NCBI GenBank assembly: GCA_016648135.1
Contig: JADDOH010002619.1
Coordinates: 88,919 to 152,918 of the forward strand
Length of the DNA stretch: 64,000 nucleotides
Reading direction: 5' to 3'
Source of the DNA: Agrypnia vestita
Taxonomy: Eukaryota > Arthropoda > Insecta > Trichoptera > Phryganeidae
In this document: positions 1 to 11,444 of the stretch, one piece after another
Numbering within the stretch: position 1 is the first letter of the stretch
How the letters are laid out: each line of letters begins with the position of its first letter
Made by a program: the position numbers and the translations under genes
Notes under the pieces: generated by a model
What the model was told of the DNA's origin: nothing
Seen by the model: the letters and a program-made list of their open reading frames with translations, nothing else
Databases searched by the model: none

Positions 1-1892
1 AAGGATATTTAAAAAGTTCTAGTTATATTGTTTGAAAACCAGGGTATGTTGTTCATATAAATAAATATAAACCAGGGCATTGTTAAAACTAAGAAGATAC
101 AGAAAAAATAGAATAACCTGATTTCATAATGATATTATATCTAATAATAATAAATAAATAATTCGAAAATATAGTATTCATTATTTTTACTTCCTTTCTT
201 TTAACTCGTGGCGTCTGCTTGCTTGTTTTCTTGACGAAAAAACTTTGGATCGATTTTTAACCATTTTCCCGTGATCCAATCGAGCTGAAATTTTGCAAGC
301 AGACTCGTGGCGACAATCAAAAAGATCTATCAAATTTTCGTTAAATAAATAATAATAATTATAGTATAATTTTGGATTTTTAGAAATTTTAATGGTTTTT
401 TCAAATTGGAATCATTACAAAAGTTTGATTACTACCAACGGTGCCGGCGGCCCGATAACGTCACGGAATATTTAAAATTTGAATTACTCCGTCGGTAGGT
501 ATAATAGGTACTTCACTACGAAATTCGAAAATTTATGACAATTGGTTCATAGATGACAGCACACTTCGGTTTTTTGGGAAGAAATCAAATAATAAAGAGA
601 TTTTTTTAGATATTTTTGACATAAATATTTGTCTAGACATGTTTCATTTTCAGTCAATCAATTATTACATGATGGTAAACTTAATTTATAAAGAAAGAGA
701 GTAAAATAAAAACTTGGTTTTTATGGGTTGGTTTTTTTACATTTTATCTTATTTCAAAATCATCTTAAAAAAGGGGTTAGGTGTGTTTTAAGTTACTAAA
801 TTTGTAGTTTATAAAAGATATGAGTATATTAAATGTGTTTAAAAAATTAAAGAGCAAATCGTATGGCTATATTGTCTCTTAAATAATTTTCTTTATTGTA
901 CATCATGTAATTACTTTGATGTATAACAAAATGAATTTATAATTACTTTCCTGATACACAGCTGCCAAAGCCACGAATTTACTGTGTGAAAATAAGTATA
1001 CATCATTTAACAGTCGTTACATTGAATGGCATCACCTTGCATCGACTTGACTGGCATCGTACAACGATAACCATCGCCACCATCGGTTCTGTGAGATGGC
1101 GAGTACAATCTAGTGACAGATAATCAAACCTACCGAACTAGTATTCATTACTACCATGTCTTGTGTGATTCAAATGATTTAAATAATCGAGTTGTGATAT
1201 CTCGCAATCGTGCTTCGCTAGGTAAAACCGTAATTTTAACCGGTTACACATGGTACATTTTGATATTTGTATTGGATTGATAATTGGTAACTGAGAATTA
1301 ACTGTCTCGTACCAATGGTTGCCCATCAAATTGTGAAAAGCCAGTCAGCAATCATCAAATACAATCTTAAATAATGGTTACTGTGTAACCGGTTAATGTA
1401 ACACTTTTGACCACCACTAATCATCATCTGGTTAAAATCCATCGAGGATTTTGTCCTTCTCAAGCAGTAGTTAACGCCACCGCTGCATATCAATGCAGTA
1501 GGTCCTCCAGTTGTTTGCACCCAGTTTCCTTGCGTCACTCTCAACATGATTGTTTAAAGTAGCCACAAAACATTGCTACTACAATCGTTACTTTTAAGAT
1601 TCAAACTTGTCGATAAGTTTTTGAGTTGAAAATGGAACGACAGGTCACCACGGGATTTCTCTACTGGGAAAAAGTCACATTTTTCAAATTCGATACGCGG
1701 CCGTCGAGAAATAATTAATTACGTTCTGGACGCACCGGTGCGCCCTGGCCCCTGGGGACAGTCGCGCTAGGGCGCACGGGTGCGGCCTGGCCCCAGAGGC
1801 TTTAAAATATTATTTTCTGTTCTACACACACGACAATGTTTCAGTTAACAATGTTGTGTTGCTTCAAACAACGAGTTTTATTGTGTTTACAG
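1..1892. other. Non-coding sequence upstream of first visible SMG6 exon
   Basis: This is AT-rich sequence with no exon I can support. Positions 181-745 belong to a dispersed repeat described separately. A short GC-rich patch at about 1730-1800 contains two similar GCGCACSGGTGCG-type runs. An ATG at 1836 opens a frame that runs into the exon at 1893, but it passes through that exon's acceptor (tttacag at 1886-1892), so it is more likely intron than a start. The first visible exon begins in phase 0, so the true N-terminal exon or exons, including any exon-junction-binding motifs, should lie further left. Confidence 0.6.
181..745 (+). repeat. Dispersed interspersed repeat, copy 1
   Basis: Two blocks, one around 201-345 containing ACTCGTGGCGTCTGCTTG and one around 700-740 containing AACTTGGTTTTTATGGGTT, recur together at 37880-38305 (+) and 53395-53712 (-). 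The second block alone recurs at 59158-59212 (-). Within the first block, GTCTGCTTGC and GCAAGCAGAC are inverted and can form a hairpin. No coding capacity is visible. It is probably a non-autonomous element, but its ends and any target-site duplication could not be fixed, so the class is unknown. Confidence 0.65.
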
Positions 1893-2098
1893 GATTGGTA
1901 CGAAGAAATGGAAAAGATAAACAGCCTTGAGCGCAGTATCAATGTGAGTCATCCGCCGCAGAGGCCTCCCCGTGAAGAGTCTTCCCCGGGGGTGCAGGAA
2001 GGCTGGCAGAGCAAGGGGCCTGAAAAGAGGCAAGAGGGTGTGAGTGGAGGGCCCAGTGGGGAGAAGAAGGGAGGCAGAGGGACCAGAAGAAGAAGAAG
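1893..2098 (+). CDS. SMG6: SMG6 exon (basic N-terminal region)
   Basis: This is the first visible exon of SMG6/EST1A, the endonuclease that cuts transcripts near premature stop codons in nonsense-mediated decay; the whole 12-exon chain is joined in phase. The exon follows tttacag and ends at a GTATGC donor. It reads from GAT (DWYEEMEKINSLERS...) through a Pro/Glu/Gly-rich stretch to a run of arginines (RGTRRRRR), about residues 1-69 of the visible protein, leaving 2 nt (AG). The composition suits the disordered, basic N-terminal half of SMG6, which is poorly conserved between phyla. Assignment rests on phase continuity with downstream exons rather than on a diagnostic motif, and the exact acceptor is the weakest part. 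Confidence 0.7.
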
Positions 2099-4182
2099 GT
2101 ATGCATCTTCCCATATTTAATTTACGAAATAGGTTTATTTATTATTAATGTAAATTAAGGATGTAACGGATACCTGGCCTGCTGTGTCCTAAATGTTTAT
2201 TCACATTTCAAAATGTGTACTTTCCCGGTAAATCACTCATTTTCTACACCAAACTGTATTTAATAAATATTTCTGAATCTTCTTTCATCATGTTCATCTC
2301 TATTGGGCCAGATTATCAATATTTCTGTTTTTCCAAAAATTGTCCGTTGCATCCCCTTTATGAAAATTATAAATATTATAATTATTATTTCCAAGAAAAT
2401 GAAATAGTTTCGCTCTCTTTTTCAATGTGTATTATTTTTTTGCTTTTATTTATTATCTGATTTATGAGTTTAACATATTCAATGCCGAGATGTTTTGTTA
2501 AGTTATAAAACTTAAGTCAAGACAAAAATTATGTTTTTATGTAAAGTGCGAGACAATTTCACAATTATGTGGAAAACAAAACTTACATCTAAATACTTGG
2601 TTGAATTTTTTCACATCAAAATAGTTCCTAGAGAGACTCTTCTACGATATAATTACAGTGAAAGTTCTTTCATACAAAATTAAGGGGAACCAAAATAAAA
2701 TTAAAAAAAAAACAATTATCAATTGCGCCGATGTGATCAACATATTAAATACTTCCTCGAATTTCGGCACGTTTTTTAAAATGTTTATTTTTTTGCCATC
2801 TTTCCCTTACTCTCAATTGTAGTATCCGCATCTTTAAACAAGTCCATTTTGAAATAAATATATATAATGTTTTATATGCATCGCAAACTAATACAAATTT
2901 ATATTTATAGTGAAACACTACAAGCAAATTAAAATATGAAAGGGAATAAAATGTCACAAAAGGACGCAGTGAAAATATGCAATATTCTTCACAGCTCTGT
3001 GTCCTAAAGTTCAAAAGAGTGTCAGTTTTCAACTAAATTCACAAACTTAAAAAAAAAGTGCGAATATGTAATTCTATGATATAATATTTTCACGCAATTT
3101 AATTAATAATGTATTTTTAAATTGTAGTAAACACAAAGATGGGCATATAAAAATGAAAATATGACAATTTATAAATAAGAAAGTGGCACACAAGATGACT
3201 AAACTTCAACTAATCTCGGCTTTAGGCCCGCCGGTCATTGCATATGTATTTATTGTTATACAGATGGTCCAAGCCCCGTGATTCTTTCATACTGATACAT
3301 AAAGGCTAAACATAATGTACAATTAAAAGTAAAATAGTAAAACTATTAGAAAGGACTGAGGACTTTGCTGGTTGGGATAAAGTATTTTTTGTTAGTTAAG
3401 ACAAAAGTGATTTCTATTCAATACTCGCAAGGATTAGGATCAAGGAGATGGCAAATATTCACATTTATATAAATGACTTTGTGTCAAATTTGTTTCCTTG
3501 AAAATTATTTCATATTTGGGATTATCCATTTTTTTCATGTATAGGCAGCATTTTGTATGAAAATTCATTTCAGAGGGATAAAATATGATTTATTTTTTGA
3601 ATCATATAGAATTTCAAAACAAAGTTGTTTTTATTAAGGAGCTTTGACTGTAGTTCTACAACATAATTTTTTTTATAATTTAAATTTAATGAAATATAGC
3701 ACCTCAATTTAGCCTGAAACTTATTGGTATGATTTTTAATTTAATTATATTGATGATGTAAATATTTGAGGTATTTATCGGATGCATAAAGATGAAAGCA
3801 TAAACGTGTGAATCAATAAAATGATACATGCTGTTAATAGATGAAATATTTTTGTCACTTGAATTGTTTTAAGCTACTCCTACTTTTTCTTGTCCATTAA
3901 ACATGTACTTACATCTCTATTCTTTAAACTAAAAAATGTTAACACATGGTTTGCTAGTATAACAGAAATGTATCATGAACTAAGAACATAACTCATCCGG
4001 TGCTATAAACTAAACATATAATTATTGTTAACCAAAACGCAAAGCTAATAAAACTGTTGTATTCTGCATTTCTCAGCTTTTTACATCTCTGTCTTCATTA
4101 TTGTTCACCAAAAGTTCCACCTAATGATTGTTTATTAATCACCAAAATTCTTCCTAATGACTGTTTGTTTTCCTTCATATAG
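2099..4182. other. SMG6 intron, no recognisable content
   Basis: A 2.1-kb AT-rich intron running from the GTATGC donor to the atatag acceptor. I see homopolymer runs and short open frames on both strands, but none has a recognisable motif, good composition or splice context. No transposon ends were found. Confidence 0.55.
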
Positions 4183-4221
4183 AAATAATGGAGGTGTCCG
4201 AAAAAGAAATGCTGGAAATCG
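4183..4221 (+). CDS. SMG6: SMG6 39-nt microexon
   Basis: A very small exon flanked by ccttcatatag and a consensus GTAAGA donor. It takes the 2-nt AG left by the previous exon and codes for R-NNGGVRKRNAGN and then CG-, which the next exon completes to Arg. The length is a multiple of three, so skipping it would keep the frame; it could be alternatively included. Composition (Asn, Gly, Arg, Lys) matches the neighbouring low-complexity region. There is no independent homology at this size, so the call rests on both splice sites and on correct phase on both sides. Confidence 0.6.
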
Positions 4222-5018
4222 GTAAGATTTCATGCTTATCGGATTTTTCTCCATTTGCTGAGCCTCTTAATGTTTTCTTATGCATGATTTATCTCACACC
4301 ATATTATCTATTTATTACACACTATATTATCTATTTATTACACACTATATTATCTACTGTACTTAAAGCACACTATTAACATTCAATATTCTCTATCATT
4401 ATTTTACGATTGGTATTCATGTTAAGTTATGAACATATGCACTGAAATTTAAAAATTCTGTTAGTTTTCTTTACCTATTAAGAAAATTCTTTACACATCA
4501 CATACTTGTCACTTTTCAGTTTACTTTGTGTAAGATAGAGAACAAGGATTTGATGTTTTTTATCGAGCTGCTGCTGGAATCGGGTAAATACTTGAATGTG
4601 CAGTCATTTTATAAATCTTGGATACTCGTCTACTAAACCAGAGATGTAGATGATCTTATAAAGTACATCAAAATTTTGCTCTCATACCTGTATCAATTTA
4701 ACAGAAAAACCTTAATTCAATATATACACAATTCTTAATCCTAATAAGGGTACATTTATAATTTTCAGTAAAAATTTCAGAACCAAAGTATTTTTTTTCA
4801 TACAAAATTTTAATAACAAATTGAAATTTTGAGAATCTCTTATGGGAATTTATCATGTTTTTTATTTTTCTTTTTCTATAGTGATGGTATTTTAACAGGT
4901 TACACACTAACCGTTATTTGAGATTTATTTGTGTTTATGATTGGTAATAGCAATTCGACAGGCAATCACCTATTATTTGGTGCTAGACAACAGTTGTATC
5001 TCAGTTACTAAACATTAA

Positions 5019-5251
5019 CCCGTAGCACTCGAGTGCCTCAATAGAGGCGGCATGCATGGTTTGTCGTATTACTCGAGTGCTGCCGCTACGGCGGTAAGAA
5101 ATTGAATTCTTATTTCTCAATATTTTAATACATTGGGTTTTTTAGTTTTCAGTATAATTTAACCAGAATCATGTTAGTAAAATTAAATAGCAATAAGAAT
5201 TTTATCGAGAAACGAGTCATAACGTACCAAAAAACTTTTGAGTGCAAAGGG
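5019..5251. mobile_element. piggyBac-like MITE flanked by TTAA
   Basis: The element is bounded on both sides by TTAA (5015-5018 and 5252-5255), the target of piggyBac-type transposases. The left end reads CCCGTAGCACTCGAGTG and the right end, reverse-complemented, CCCTTTGCACTCAAAA: related but diverged terminal inverted repeats starting with CCC. The interior (233 bp) has no open frame of interest. A second TTAA-bounded element with CCCTTTT ends is at 27915-28120. Class assignment rests on the TSD and the terminal CCC; the transposase source is not in the window. Confidence 0.6.
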
Positions 5252-5687
5252 TTAATACAGCCTGATAAAAATCTTAAATAATTGTACCGCGTGAAACAGA
5301 TTAAAATAATGGTTTGACCGTCGCTGTTTTTCTATGAATCTTCTCTTCTATGCTCACAATATGTTTTAGAAATGCATATGTACTCTTATTGTGAGTGAAG
5401 TTATTAAAGTTGATTTGCCTATTTTAATTTTTTTTTTTTTATAACATTTACAGCACTCATTGAGAGTGGTTGAATTTTTAATCTAAAGGGTTTTACTGTA
5501 AAAATTAGCATGAATGGTGGGGGGTAATATTATGTTTTGAAAATTAATATACAAAGGAAAATATGGTACAGGGGAAAGTACTTGTCTTTGTCACATTTAC
5601 ATATTATATAGCATTGAAACTGGATATCTTCAAACATATATTTGTATATTTTTAAAAATAAATATTTACAACTTAAACATTACACTT

Positions 5688-5767
5688 GTGGAGTATGGAT
5701 GTAAAACCGCCACTATCCATATGGGCTCCATATGGATAGAGGCAGTTTTGCATCTATATGCCACACT
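5688..5767. repeat. 80-bp palindrome able to form a hairpin
   Basis: Two arms of about 38 nt, GTGGAGTATGGATGTAAAAC... and its imperfect complement ending ...GCATCTATATGCCACAC, meet at a 3-nt loop (GCT between CCATATGG and CCATATGG). It could be a tiny foldback element, or in principle a small-RNA hairpin. No pol III terminator or second copy was noticed. Confidence 0.65.
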
Positions 5768-6621
5768 TATGAATGATTGGTTTTTCTGTTATTGAGACCA
5801 TCCATAACCTTTATATATCTGGATGTCTCCAAATGGATATGACCAAATGGAAACAATTTCACCGATCAATTATTATTGGTGTCCTCGAAGATTTCCTCCA
5901 TTGATCCTTATTACAAGACATTTCTTTCCACTCCCGGATTTCTAAGAAAACATCAAACGTTAATTGTATAAAATTATTGCATTTATTCGCAATATTTTGT
6001 AATCTTTTGGAGTCAGGGAAATCAAGTGTTCATGTGGTGAAATGTGGGGTTCATGCTATGCTGGTCTTGCGAATATGGAGATTGAATAATATTTATTTAT
6101 TTTTATTTACACACATACAGTAGTGATGTTCTCTTATGCTTTGCTTGCAACTTGTAGAACTTAGAAGAGGTAGATAGACAAACTAGTTTTGTATTTTATG
6201 TTAAATTGTTTTGGGTTATTTTTATAGCTTCTCGTGTGCTTTTCTTTGATTTGTAATTGAACGGTGATATTCTGAAAAATTTCAAATTATCCTGCAATAC
6301 TTTAGCTGGCACCGTTCCAAAATAATCTTCTGGCATCTTTGCAAATTTTGTATATCTGAATCATATCTAAATTAATCAATAAATAAAATTGTGTTGTCAG
6401 ATACTTTAGAAAAATTCAAATTTAAATAAATCCTTATTTTAAAGCAAAGCCTTTTTAAAATTAATTTTGTTCTGATTTCTAGTCTATTTAATTTTTCATA
6501 CAGTACATGTTGTGATATGACAATGTATCTAATGAACCATTAATATTAATTTCCACGGTGTTGGGCTTCTTATAAATATTTAAGCAGGTACTCTATTTAT
6601 TGACATTGTTAATAAATCTAG

Positions 6622-6900
6622 GAGCTCCAGTAGAGGTAGCCAAAGACGTGAACTCAGCAATGACGTGGTGAATCGCCGACCAGATCGATCTCCGCACGGC
6701 CAGCTGCCCCATCGTGATCACTTCAAGGACAGTCAGGAGCACCAGAATTACAACCACAGAGATATTAATGACAAAGAGTACAGAGAAGGAAGAGGCATGG
6801 CCCCACCATACCACAGGAGTGAACACAGTGAAGGCGATCGCCCACCAAGTAGGAGCAATTGGATTAGAAGCCAATACAGCCGTGAAAATAGCCGGGATAG
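6622..6900 (+). CDS. SMG6: SMG6 exon (Arg/His/Ser-rich N-terminal region)
   Basis: The exon follows ataaatctag and ends at a consensus GTGAGT donor. Its first base completes the CG from the microexon to Arg, then it reads SSSRGSQRRELSND and VVNRRPDRSPHGQLPHRDHF and continues to SQYSRENSRDR, leaving AG. It is about residues 82-175 of the visible protein and strongly hydrophilic, with many RS, RD and RR pairs, like the human SMG6 region rich in SRSDKRRNRYRTRS-type sequence. No folded domain is expected here. The antisense frame looks like a membrane protein but is a composition artefact. Confidence 0.82.
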
Positions 6901-7692
6901 GTGAGTTAATTATGAATAATTGATTATTAATTTGTCATATTTTCTGTCGATTAAAAAAAATATATACTGTCTTTATTAGGCTAGCAAATATATGAACTTA
7001 TCAAAACTGCAGAAACTTTCACTGCATCTGAATAAAAACTAACTGGTTGAAAATATGCATAAACTTAAAAGGCAGCCAACTGAAGAAAGCATGTACATAC
7101 GTATATTATTCTCCAATTTAAGGGATCATGACATAATACATATTGATATATAGTATAGATAAATAACTTTCCATAGCTTACCGCTACATACATAAAGGAT
7201 ACCCTGTGCGATTTTTTGATCGTGCGCATTATTAGTTTTTTAAAACTTCTTAAAAAAATCGAATTATGTGACTTAAAATGTATTGATTCTTGGCTCAAGA
7301 ACTGATTTCGAATTACGAATTACCTGGGTTTTTTGAATTATCAGGGTTAACCTATTATGAAAAAACATTTTGGGACTTTTATTTTTTGGGTATTTCAATA
7401 ATTTAAAATTATGGCAAATATCGAATTATCGGGGTTCAAATTAATGGGGTTTTACTGTACTAAGAAAGTGGGTTATTTTCTTTTATTCTCATTAGAGCCT
7501 TGGATGTTTTGGAGCTATTGGAAGGAATGTTGTCAAATCTTTTAATAAGTGTCGTCTAATAGTAAAATCAAAGGGTTGTATATTTAAAAATAAATAATAC
7601 AGCCATTATTCTTGATAGGTTAATTTTTTTAATATTTGCCCCAAAATACTGCTATTAATCATTTTTAATAAAATTTATAATCTTCGTTTTCA

Positions 7693-7897
7693 GAGCTGGT
7701 CGGAATCTTCTGGTTTGAGTTTTCTGGGATATTCTGCCATGTTTCTACGATCTATCTGGCCGAAATTTCGGTCAATTATCAGGGCAAAACACATCAGCCC
7801 AGATAGTGAACCCCCTGCAATGGGATCTTGCAAAGTTGGCCAGCACACAAAACATGGCAGAATGTTCCAGAAAACTCAATCTAGAAGATTATAATTA
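7693..7897. repeat. Foldback repeat (inverted arms about 45 bp)
   Basis: The left arm, with ATCTTCTGGTTTGAGTTTTC and ATTCTGCCATGTTT, is inverted on the right as AAACATGGCAGAAT followed by GAAAACTCAATCTAGAAGAT. The centre contains a smaller palindrome (CCGAAATTTCGG). There is no coding capacity. It is probably a MITE-like foldback; no clear target duplication could be read. Confidence 0.6.
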
Positions 7898-7975
7898 ATA
7901 CTTTTTTTTAGACAACACGATTTTATTTTATAACCAACCGGTTTTGGTAAAACCCGTTTCCTTTTTCAGGATGAT

Positions 7976-8016
7976 TAAAACTACCTATATGGTTTATAAA
8001 ACCATATAGGTAGTTT
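7976..8016. repeat. Short AT-rich hairpin
   Basis: AAAACTACCTATATGGTTT is followed within four bases by its inverse AAACCATATAGGTAGTTTT, an essentially perfect 18-19-bp stem. It carries no evident signal beyond the symmetry. Confidence 0.6.
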
Positions 8017-8325
8017 TCACCATAATCACCATAAAAATTGATTATGAAATATATGATATTGCTGTTGTAAAGTCAATGTCGCTTTGTGTGTCTTACATTG
8101 ATTCCATTGTGGAAGAAATTTTTTTACAATTTGTATTTAAAATGTACATTTTGTACTTTAAAATTGAATTTAACATTTTTTCTTTAAAATGCTACATTTT
8201 CTTAATAATTTAGATAAGTTGATACTCTTCAATAGATTGATGCTTAATTCATTTTTTTACCAACAATGCATTATTCGAGATTATGTGAAATATTTTACCC
8301 CTTAATTGAAACTACACCACTCCAG

Positions 8326-8497
8326 GTACAGCTACTCCCGGACAAGCAGCGGAGAGAGAGGGGGCAGCAGGGAGCGGCCCGGTCCGCATCCTCTACCTCA
8401 CCACGCGGGCGGTAGACCTGGGCCCGGAGCAAGAGTCGATCCTGAAGGTTTTCGTCTTCCACCACCTCCGCCTAGTGCTAGAAACTCGAGAAATCAT
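8326..8497 (+). CDS. SMG6: SMG6 exon (RYSYSRTSS region)
   Basis: The acceptor is ccactccag. The first base completes AGG (Arg), giving RDR-YSYSRTSSGERGGSRERP, which lines up with the human SMG6 stretch RYRTRSTSSAGSNN. It continues as a Pro/Gly/Arg-rich segment ending PPPPPSARNSRNH, about residues 175-232. The exon is clearly GC-rich against AT-rich intron. The donor after CAT is GTTTGT, a weak site, but it is the one that ends in phase 0 as the next exon requires; the earlier GT at 8450 would break the frame. Confidence 0.8.
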
Positions 8498-9106
8498 GTT
8501 TGTTACATTTTTTTTTATAGACAATGTAAAGATTTATTGTTACATTTTTTTCTTATTAAAATTGCTTGAAAAATGATTCAGCAACAAAATAGCGAAATCA
8601 TGCCAAGTCGTGAGATGTACAGATAATTTTAAAATACAATATATAGTATTTAATTATTTTTATTTGAATTAGTTTGCATCTTATCATAACAAGACCACAT
8701 TAAATATTTTATTACACCAAACATATTTCTACAGAAAATGTAATTTTATTTTAATGCAACAAATTAACAACAGATTTTTATTTTTTTATTTATTTCGTTT
8801 AAATTAATACATATATTTATTATATAAATGAAGGTAGTTGCTTCACTAGACAAGGTCTGTTCTGAAACAACTACCTGTACAGTTTTTTTTAAGTTTAAAC
8901 ATTAGCAAGACTACATATTAGAAATATACTTTTAAACATTAAATATAAGGAATAAAAGGCTCTGCACATCGAATGTTCAAGCTCCTTAGTTAGAAAACCG
9001 ATACATTCAAACATAAACATAACAACCTAAAAGTCCTGCAGAGACATATTTAAGTACAATACATATAAAGCTGTTTGAATTGAAAATTTTTGTTCAATAT
9101 TTCCAG
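8498..9106. other. SMG6 intron, AT-rich
   Basis: A 0.6-kb intron between the GTTTGT donor and the tatttccag acceptor. Very AT-rich with homopolymer runs. Nothing recognisable. Confidence 0.55.
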
Positions 9107-9324
9107 AATCGCCGTGACAGCTGGTCGGCCCGGGGCTCCCGGCAGGGTAGCGTGGAAAGTGGTTGCGACCTTTCCCCTCCTCCAGGTCGTGGGGGGCCAG
9201 GCGGTCCTGTGGGAGGAGGTTCGCACAGGAGGAGACGGCGAGACTCGGAGAGAAGTGGCCATGCGGGTGCCACCCCAGCGCCCAACACCAACTGGAGAGA
9301 GGAGATGCAGCCGCAGACAGATAG
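9107..9324 (+). CDS. SMG6: SMG6 exon (RGS-rich N-terminal region)
   Basis: The exon follows tatttccag and precedes a GTAGCA donor. It reads NRRDSWSARGSRQGSVESG and continues through PPPGRGGPGGPVGGGSHRRR to NTNWREEMQPQTD, leaving AG, about residues 233-305. It is GC-rich and low-complexity with Arg/Gly/Ser bias. It starts in phase 0 from the previous exon and passes 2 nt to the next, where AG plus A gives Arg. Three other long frames overlap it on both strands; only this one joins both neighbours in phase. Confidence 0.82.
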
Positions 9325-9498
9325 GTAGCAAAACTTTTTACAGTACAAAGCTGTTGAAGTTGTCATGTACCCCACCTATTAAACACAATACAATCGACGT
9401 GATGCATTAAGGCGTGCAATTTAAAGGAGACTAGTCAAATTTGTATGGGAAGTGATCCAAGAACCAACAGCGACACTGTTGTGGTATTTATGTGGGGA

Positions 9499-9785
9499 CT
9501 AGCAGGAAAGCAATCGGCTTCGCTGATTGCTTACTGCTAGGCCCTGCGGGCGGCTATTGTGGCCGCTTCGCGGCCAATGACGGCCGCCCCGCGGCCAGCC
9601 ATGGCCGCTGCGCGGCCAATTGTGTTTGCTGTGCAGCAAACACAATTGTTTACCTATGCCTACGTCAGCCGCTTCGCGGCCAATTGTATCTGGCAAATTT
9701 CCATTTATGCTATTGTGGCCGCTTCGCGACCAATGACGGTCGTCTCGCGTCCAATTGTGTTTGCTCTGCAACAAACACAATTGTT
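9499..9785 (+). repeat. String-of-hairpins repeat, copy 1
   Basis: Starts CTAGCAGGAAAGCAATCGGC and consists of consecutive short palindromes: CAATCGGC-TTC-GCTGATTG, several GGCCGC-NNN-GCGGCC units (loops TTC, CCC, TGC) and ATTGTGTTTGCTGTGCAGCA..., the last folding on AAACACAAT. Related copies lie at 45298-45838 (two inverted halves), and a degenerate one at about 31690-31810. Stems are kept while triloops change. It has no protein-coding capacity. Probably a non-autonomous mobile element; the class could not be determined. Confidence 0.7.
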
Positions 9786-10372
9786 TTCTTTACTGTTACA
9801 AAGTTAATAGAATTTGATAATCGGCCGTATTCTGAAGTAAGCAATATTTCTTTTTTTGTTTCTTGACAGTTACTGTATAACATTGTGATGCTGTCAACTT
9901 TGAGTTTTTAAGTTTGGCTGGTCTTAAAATAATGAATTCATCAACATTGAGGAGAAAAAATTCAGTTTTTAGTGTCTATGGTAGCTGTCAGTGACAGACA
10001 AAACTTCAATGAAAAAATCAGGTTTTACTGTCTATGGTATCTGTCAGTGACATACAAAAAATGAAACATCTATCGAATTATTATTTGTATTTATTTTTAT
10101 CAATAAAATTACAGCGTCTTATTTATTAATAAATTACACAGCATTTTAGTTTAATGATTATTGATAAATTAATGTATTTTAAAAATATATCATTTTGTAG
10201 TCCATTTCACGACCATCATCTTCAATACTATCAATACACAGAATAAAATGTAAAGATTGGGCCTTCTAAACGCCCGAGTACATCTTCGTTAACCAATCGA
10301 GCATGTTCATTCTTTGGACACAGTATCGCTCGTTTTCTCATTAGGGAACATACACTATAGAATGTACTTCAT

Positions 10373-11444
10373 TTATATGCTTTGAACAACATTTTGACTT
10401 CCACTTTCATTTGGAATAAGCACTGATGACGCATACTTTCCTTCCACAGGAGGCAGCTTTCCATCGCCTAAATCTAAAAGCCACTGTGTAAATGAATTTT
10501 CACCTTCTAAAGTGCGGACATTAGTTTTCAAATTGAAAATAGTAAAATTTTTCCAATGTTGGCTGTTTTTAATAGATGTCGCTACTAACTGACCGCGAGA
10601 AGCCCTTCGAGAAACTGGTAGAATTTGTCTAGTCGCCGCCCAAAATGATAACTTTATTGCCAAAAATATCATTATTACCCATTATATCGTGCAGAGTATG
10701 TTCAATTATATCTAAAGCTATAACTGGCGCGATCAGTGCTTCATCCCAGATGATAACGTCAGCTGCACTTATAATTGCACGGTTCTTGGATGTCACTCTG
10801 CATGTTGTGTTATTCTATAAATCAAGAGGTAAATTAAAAGCCATGTGACATGTACGTCTACCTGGTAATAAAATTGCTGCTATTTCTGTCCAAGCAACAG
10901 ATAAAACTTTCTTAGATCTTCCTCTTAAAGTATGTATGATGGTCTTATAAAGGAACGTTTTACATGTGCCACCAGGGCCGTCAATAAAGAAACATTTTTT
11001 TGTTTCAGGTACATCTGAAATTTTTTACTTATTATACTGTCGAAAGCACAATGTTGTTCTCGATTGAGTTTTCCAGCCATCTCTAACCTTAAAGAACTTT
11101 CTAATGCTAAATTAATATCAACCACTTCATTATAAGTATTGCTATAATCTGGTCCCGGCAAACCCTGTGATGTGCAAGAAGAATTTTCATTTATTAATGC
11201 CTTTTGAATATACAAAAGGGAACAATTTTCTTAAATGGTATAATTCTATATTTCTAGGAGAAACGGGGGACATACGACCAATAATCTTGTCCCCGCCACA
11301 TTGCCTCTTCTTCCACTGCTTATTGCTGGAAAAAACATAGAAATTAGTTAAATCCTGATACTTAATATTACATGCCTCATTATCTTGTTGGTTAAGTTTA
11401 AACCATGCAGTTAATGTTGTATTATTTGAGGCTGTAGAGTCCAA
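10373..11444 (-). pseudogene. Helitron Rep/Hel, PIF1-like helicase part
   Basis: From 11444, LTAWFKLNQQDNEACNIKYQ and GRMSPVSPRNIELYHLRKLF are the usual link between Rep and helicase. Then come LNREQHCAFDSIISKKFQ, a Walker A reading FFIDGPGGTCKTFLYKTI (GTCKT where GTGKT is normal), Walker B ADVIIWDEA, and FRQILPVSRRASRGQLV with WKNFTIFNLKTNVR. A TAG interrupts after the FNLPLDL segment and frames shift at least twice. The helicase motifs are therefore recognisable but the gene is dead. Confidence 0.85.

Larger units (their letters stand above)
4222..6621. other. SMG6 intron with a TTAA MITE and a hairpin
   Basis: A 2.4-kb AT-rich intron. Apart from the MITE at 5019-5251 and the palindrome at 5688-5767, listed separately, I see only AT-rich unique-looking sequence and a T-run at about 5430-5441. 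No exon is supported. Confidence 0.55.
6901..8325. other. SMG6 intron with foldback repeats
   Basis: A 1.4-kb AT-rich intron. It holds a foldback element at about 7693-7897 and a small hairpin at 7976-8016, both listed separately. The remainder is AT-rich without recognisable content. Confidence 0.55.

Noticed and set aside
1836..2120. ATG at 1836 as a possible SMG6 start with a continuous 94-codon frame
   Set aside because: The frame crosses a good acceptor (tttacag) and then reads past the GTATGC donor into intron. The leader MFQLTMLCCFKQ has no SMG6 character.
6593..6874. Minus-strand 93-codon frame that looks like a multi-pass membrane protein
   Set aside because: It is exactly antisense to the SMG6 exon 6622-6900. 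Arg/Asp/His-rich sense codons read as hydrophobic on the other strand.
9050..9410. Three other long frames over 9090-9375 on both strands
   Set aside because: Only the frame at 9107-9324 joins the neighbouring SMG6 exons in phase. The others are by-products of high GC.
9559..9866. Frames rich in AASRP/RFAAN repeats at 9492-9866 and 45325-45778
   Set aside because: They arise from the GGCCGC hairpin repeat in several frames and both strands; not coding.
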